Part shown: positions 59,980 through 64,000 of the stretch, one piece after another
Numbering within the stretch: the stretch's first letter is position 1
Layout of the letters: every line of letters starts with the position of its first letter
From: Parascedosporium putredinis
Lineage: Eukaryota; Ascomycota; Sordariomycetes; Microascales; Microascaceae
DNA: 64,000 bases
Assembly (NCBI GenBank): GCA_949357655.1
Contig: CASHTG010000008.1
Span: 682,001-746,000 of the forward strand
Direction: 5' to 3'
Translations under genes and position numbers: made by a program
The notes under the pieces: generated by a model
Told to the model about the DNA's origin: nothing
Databases searched by the model: none
Seen by the model: only the letters and a program-made list of their open reading frames with translations

Positions 59980-62900
59980 ATGTCGCAGGACCCCCAAGCT
60001 AAGCTGCCCGACCCAGAGGCGCCCGCTGCTGCTCGCATCATTTTCAGCAAAGCGGAACGCCCCACGCGTCCGGTGCAGCGTGGCGATGGGTCGGTCGACA
60101 CCCCTGGGACAGATCACCAGCGATCTGCCTCGAGGGACTCGCGTGCAAGTGGGAGCATTCGCCGGCAGCCTCAGTCCCCTTCACGGGTGTCCAGATCGAG
60201 TACCGCACCTTATCCATCCACGTCTCGGAGTCGAGGCGCATCGAGCAGGAGACCGATCCCAAGCTCGACTCGGGCAAGAAGCGTGAAGAGTACTTTGCTG
60301 CCCTCACGTACCACGAGCTCCAGGTCGAGCAGGTCTGCCAACTCTTCAATGTGAGCCTGGACCAAGGCTTGTCGGACAATGGTGCTTCGATCCGCCTCGC
60401 CCGTGACGGGAAAAACACACTCCCACGAGCCAAGACAAACTACATCAAGTCTATCTTGAAGTACCTCTTTGGCGGCTTCTGCTCCGTCCTGTGGATCGGC
60501 GCCATCATCTTTTTCTTTGTTGGCAGCCCCTGAGCGACCCTCCGTCGGCCCAAAACCTATCTCTAGCCGTGCTCATCCTCATCGTCATCTTTCTCCAAGC
60601 CGGGTTCTCTGCCTTTCAGGACTGGTCCGCGGCCAGGACCATGGACTCCATCCTTGACCTTCTCCCTTCCGATACCATGGTCAAGCGCGACGGCGAGGCC
60701 AAGCAACTGGAAGCCGCCAATCTTGTCTGTGGCGACATCGTCTTCCTCAGGGCGGGCGACAAGGTCCCTGCCGACGTGAGAATCCTGAGCCACTCTGGTG
60801 ACATCCGCTTCGACCGCTCCGTCCTCACCGGCGAGTCGGAAGAAGTCGAAGGAACCGTGGACCCAACGGACACAAACTTCCTGCAGAGCCGAAACATCGC
60901 CCTCATGGGAACAACAGTGTTGAATGGCAGCGGTATTGGCATCGTCGTCTTGACGGGCAGCCGCTCCGTCATCGGCCGCGTTGCCGACTCCTCCGTCAAC
61001 CTCAAGAAAGAGGCCGTGCTCATCCAGCGCGAGATCTGGCGTTTCGTCAAAATCATCGTCAGCATGACCATCTTCCTTGCCCTTCTTATCCTCTTCACCT
61101 GGGTCGGCTGGCTCCGGGTAGACCACCCGGGTTTCCTCACCGTCCCGGCCATGCTGGTCAACGTCATGGCGTGCGTCGTCGCCTTCATCCCAGAGGGCAT
61201 GCCCGTCGCCGTCGCCCTGACGTTGATGCGTGTGGCGCACCGCATGAAGGCCGTCAACATCTTACCCAAGTCACTCGCTACGGTTGAGACTCTTGGCTGC
61301 GTCAACGTCGTGTGCTCTGATAAGACGGGAACCTTGACGCAAGGCAACATGTTTGTCAAGACCGTTGCCTTTCTGGATCGCACCGTGGGCTTAGTCGGAG
61401 ACCAAATGGCGAATTGTTTCGACCTGGAGGAGTCCAATCCTGCTATTGTAGCCCTACGTCGTGCTGCTCTCCTCTGCAATGATGCCTCCTTTGAGCCCAC
61501 CTCTCTCCATCTACCCGTCAGCCAACGCACCATACAAGGCAACCCCACTGACGGCGCAGTCTTGCGCTTCGCTGCGTCTCAGCCGCCCATGAGAAACCTG
61601 GACATTCCCGACACACGCGCACTAGAAATCCCCTTCAACTCAAAAAACAAGTGGATGCTCACCCTCTTTGAGATTCCAGAACTGGAGCCGGACCAAACCA
61701 CGAGAGCCTACCGTCTCATCATCAAGGGCGCTCCTGACATCCTATTGCCCGCTTGTACCCACTATTGGTCTACCGAAACAAGGGCCGTCACATTCCTAAC
61801 GCCAGACGTGCAAGACCGCGCAAGGAGGATCCAGGATAGCCTCTCGCAAAACGCCGAGCGCGTGATCCTCTTCTGCGAAAAGATTATTCGCCCAAGGAGC
61901 GTCCGCGGCACCAACGCATTCCGCGATGAAGTGGAAGCCTACGCCGTCGAGGACCTTACCATGATTGGGATGCTGGGTATCGTGGACCCCCGCGAGATGA
62001 GACTGCGGATACGGTCCGCCAGTGCCGAGAAGCGGGTGCTCGGTTCTTCATGGTTACGGGAGACTATGCTCTAACGGCGGCTGCGATTGCCAGGCAGGTT
62101 GGCATATTTTCTCTCGATGCCCCTCCCGACACGATTGCTCAGATGCGTTCCGAGTCGTCTATGAGGGCTGAGGGTGAAGGTGATGGCGAGTCAAGCAAGG
62201 AAGTAACCAGCCCACCTGACCGACTCGGCCGCGCTCTTCTCGTGGAAGGCCCCTCCATGGCTGACTTAACGGACGAGGACTGGGACATCATCTGCGCCTA
62301 CGAGGAGATTGTCTTTGCGCGTACCACCCCCGAACAAAAACTGCGCATCGTCACCGAGCTACGCACTCGTCACAACGTCGTAGCCGTTACGGGCGACGGC
62401 GTCAACGACGCCCCCGCTCTCCGCGCCGCAGACGTGGGTGTCGCCGTCGTCACGGGGAGCGACGTCGCCATCGACGCAGCCGACCTCGTCCTCCTCGACA
62501 AGTTCGACTCCATCGTCGACGCCATCCGCCTCGGCCGTCTCGTGTTCCAGAACCTACAAAGGTGATCGCCTACCTCCTCCCCGCGGGCAGCTGGTCCGAG
62601 ATCTGGCCCGTCATTCTCAACGTCTTCTTTGGCGTGCCACTTCCCCTCAGCGCGTTCCTCATGATCATCATCTGCGTCTTCACCGACCTCTTCCTCAGTC
62701 TTTCGCTCATCATGGAGCGCGAGGAGTTCAATCTTATGAGCCAGCCCCCGCGGGATCACCGCCGCAACCACCTGATCAATCTCAAAATATACGCTCAGGC
62801 TTACCTGTTTGTCGGGTTCATGGAGACGATCACAGCGCATTCCATGTTCTTCTTGTACATGTATAAATATGCCGGTATGCCCATCTCCGAGCTCTTCTTC

Positions 62901-63301
62901 CTGTTCGAGAACTACAAGGAAGGCTACCGTGGTTACACTTTGGCCGAGTTGAATCACTTTAACGCTACTGGGCAGTGTGTATACTTTGTCACTCTCGTCT
63001 TTCTCCAGCTCGGTAACGTCTTGGCTATGCGCAACCGTAGAGTTAGCATCGTCGAGGCCGATCCGTTTCGCAGGAAGAGGCGTAATCCCTGGCTCATCCT
63101 TAGCATGTGCACAAGTATCGCCATTGCCGTATTTGTGACCGAAGTCCCGGGGATTCAGAATCTTTTGGCACCGCATCGGTTCCTGCCGAGTTTTGGCTCA
63201 TTCCTATTCCCCTGGGTTTGGGTATCTTATTCATGGACGAAATGAGAAAGTTGGTAGTGCGAGTCTTTCCAAACTCGTTTGTCGCAAAGATTGCCTGGTA
63301 A
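59980..63301 (+). CDS. P-type cation ATPase, Na,K-ATPase alpha-like (type IIC)
   Basis: Large ion pump of the plasma or internal membranes. Single exon; about 1108 residues after repair. Start at 59980 (ATCATGTCG) opens a hydrophilic N-terminal extension. Landmarks in order: LTGESEEVEG (A domain), FIPEGMPVAVALT (M4 ion site), VCSDKTGTLTQG (phosphorylated Asp), GNPTDGAVLRFA, KGAPDILLPA, MVTGDYALTA and VTGDGVNDAPALRAADVG, then six C-terminal helices including KIYAQAYLFVGFMETI and VYFVTLVFLQLGNV, which is the Na,K/H,K-type arrangement. It ends NSFVAKIAW at 63301. Breaks near 60101, 60180 (net shift +1 each), 60516-60518, 61987-61991, 62558-62560 and 63167-63168 (each one base short). Ion specificity cannot be read from sequence alone. 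Confidence 0.92.
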
Positions 63302-64000
63302 TGCGCCATCAGGGGTTATTAGTACTTGCAATGATTTTTCCCTCCTATAAGAACGCCTCGAGGTAGGGTAGTACTTGATATCGGGAGGACGGAGGTATTA
63401 GAGGTGGATTGAGAAACAGGAAGGGTTGTGTATAGCTGAGTGCAATCTAGAGAACGCGCCGAGAAGCAGTATGCGCAGGCGATGTACAGCGCCAAACACT
63501 TGAGAAATCCTAGACTTCAATGTTCATGTTCACATCGTTGACCCATTAAGGCACCAGTGGTGTGAATAGTTTCATTCCACGTCGCTTCCTTCGCTCATGC
63601 TCGTTGATGGCCTGAGAGCCAAATACACCTGCTGCTAAATCTGTTGATAAGGCTGGAGGGGATTCCATACTTTGTACTTATTGTTGGAGGCGGACAAAGA
63701 GCAAAGGAAAATTCAATGGGCTCGATGGAAGCGAGGTGGTGCGATCGCGGTCCGGCTTACCTTGTGAATGACCACTTGCCAGGGTATGTATGTATGTCCT
63801 CCCAATCCTTCGACACATGCGGGCCATCCCCGGCATCGGAAATGCGGGAGTGATCCCGGCAAGTTGGTGAGGCCACGAGGATACAATTGCGGGGAACAGC
63901 CTATCGTATATCGTGACCCGTGCGGTTCCTATAGTTTATCGCGGTCTATTTTACATAGAGGCCTGCTGCTATACGGGGCTTAGGGAGCTAATCTACTCTC
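63302..64000. other. 3' flank, no gene seen
   Basis: No supportable coding sequence or RNA gene in the remainder of the window. Confidence 0.5.

Noticed and set aside
60563..61548. 225- and 310-codon minus-strand frames
   Set aside because: Opposite the ATPase core motifs; shadows only.
1..64000. CRISPR arrays, bacterial operons or insertion sequences
   Set aside because: The window is fungal nuclear DNA. The tandem arrays seen are all coding minisatellites or microsatellites without spacer-repeat structure, and no transposase was found.

Overview
This is a eukaryotic window from a filamentous ascomycete, most likely a Sordariomycete. The evidence is: short spliceosomal introns (about 50-230 nt, GT..AG) inside secreted enzymes of fungal type, a CBM1 cellulose-binding module, a CBM18 chitin deacetylase, a SUR7/PalI membrane protein, a PNP/NB-ARC/TPR receptor of the fungal NLR type, long pyrimidine-rich leaders, and a nuclear tRNA-Leu with an intron just 3' of the anticodon. 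I cannot name the species from the sequence.

Layout. 0.2-2.0 kb: tannase/feruloyl esterase. 5.4-6.2 kb: spherulin-4 (GH135, Sph3-like) protein. 9.5-12.3 kb: nine-exon Agd3-like deacetylase. 12.9-15.2 kb (minus): secreted M43-type metalloprotease with a PGDK repeat tail. 16.4-17.6 kb: SUR7/PalI-type membrane protein. 17.9 kb: tRNA-Leu(AAG). 20.3-21.4 kb: secreted repeat protein with a C-terminal CBM1. 21.8-22.3 kb (minus): small DUF6593-like protein. 22.8-33.2 kb: five oxidoreductase/hydrolase genes (Baeyer-Villiger-type flavin monooxygenase, cyclase-family hydrolase, short-chain dehydrogenase, zinc alcohol/polyol dehydrogenase, D-2-hydroxyacid dehydrogenase). 35.1-36.3 kb (minus): chitin deacetylase. 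36.3-46.7 kb: about 10 kb with no supportable gene. 46.7-47.95 kb (minus): DUF7730-like protein. 49.7-50.6 kb: secreted, possibly membrane-anchored protein. 51.1-55.0 kb (minus): NLR-like receptor. 56.5-57.95 kb: PGAP4-like glycosyltransferase. 60.0-63.3 kb: P-type ATPase of the Na,K-ATPase (IIC) kind.

How the genes fit together. Two groups are plausible. The adjacent Sph3-like and Agd3-like genes are the hydrolase and deacetylase of fungal galactosaminogalactan metabolism. The 22.8-33.2 kb block could be a small catabolic cluster (alcohol/ketone oxidation, Baeyer-Villiger oxidation, hydrolysis), but this is inference only. The remaining genes look independent.

Main caution. Fifteen of the eighteen well-supported protein genes are interrupted by single-base frame breaks (about 36 positions). 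Nearly all are explained by one missing base in a short homopolymer, while the protein on both sides is well conserved. This is best read as systematic indel error in the assembly rather than mass pseudogene formation. Coordinates below are the outer limits of the gene as given; the breaks are listed in each entry.
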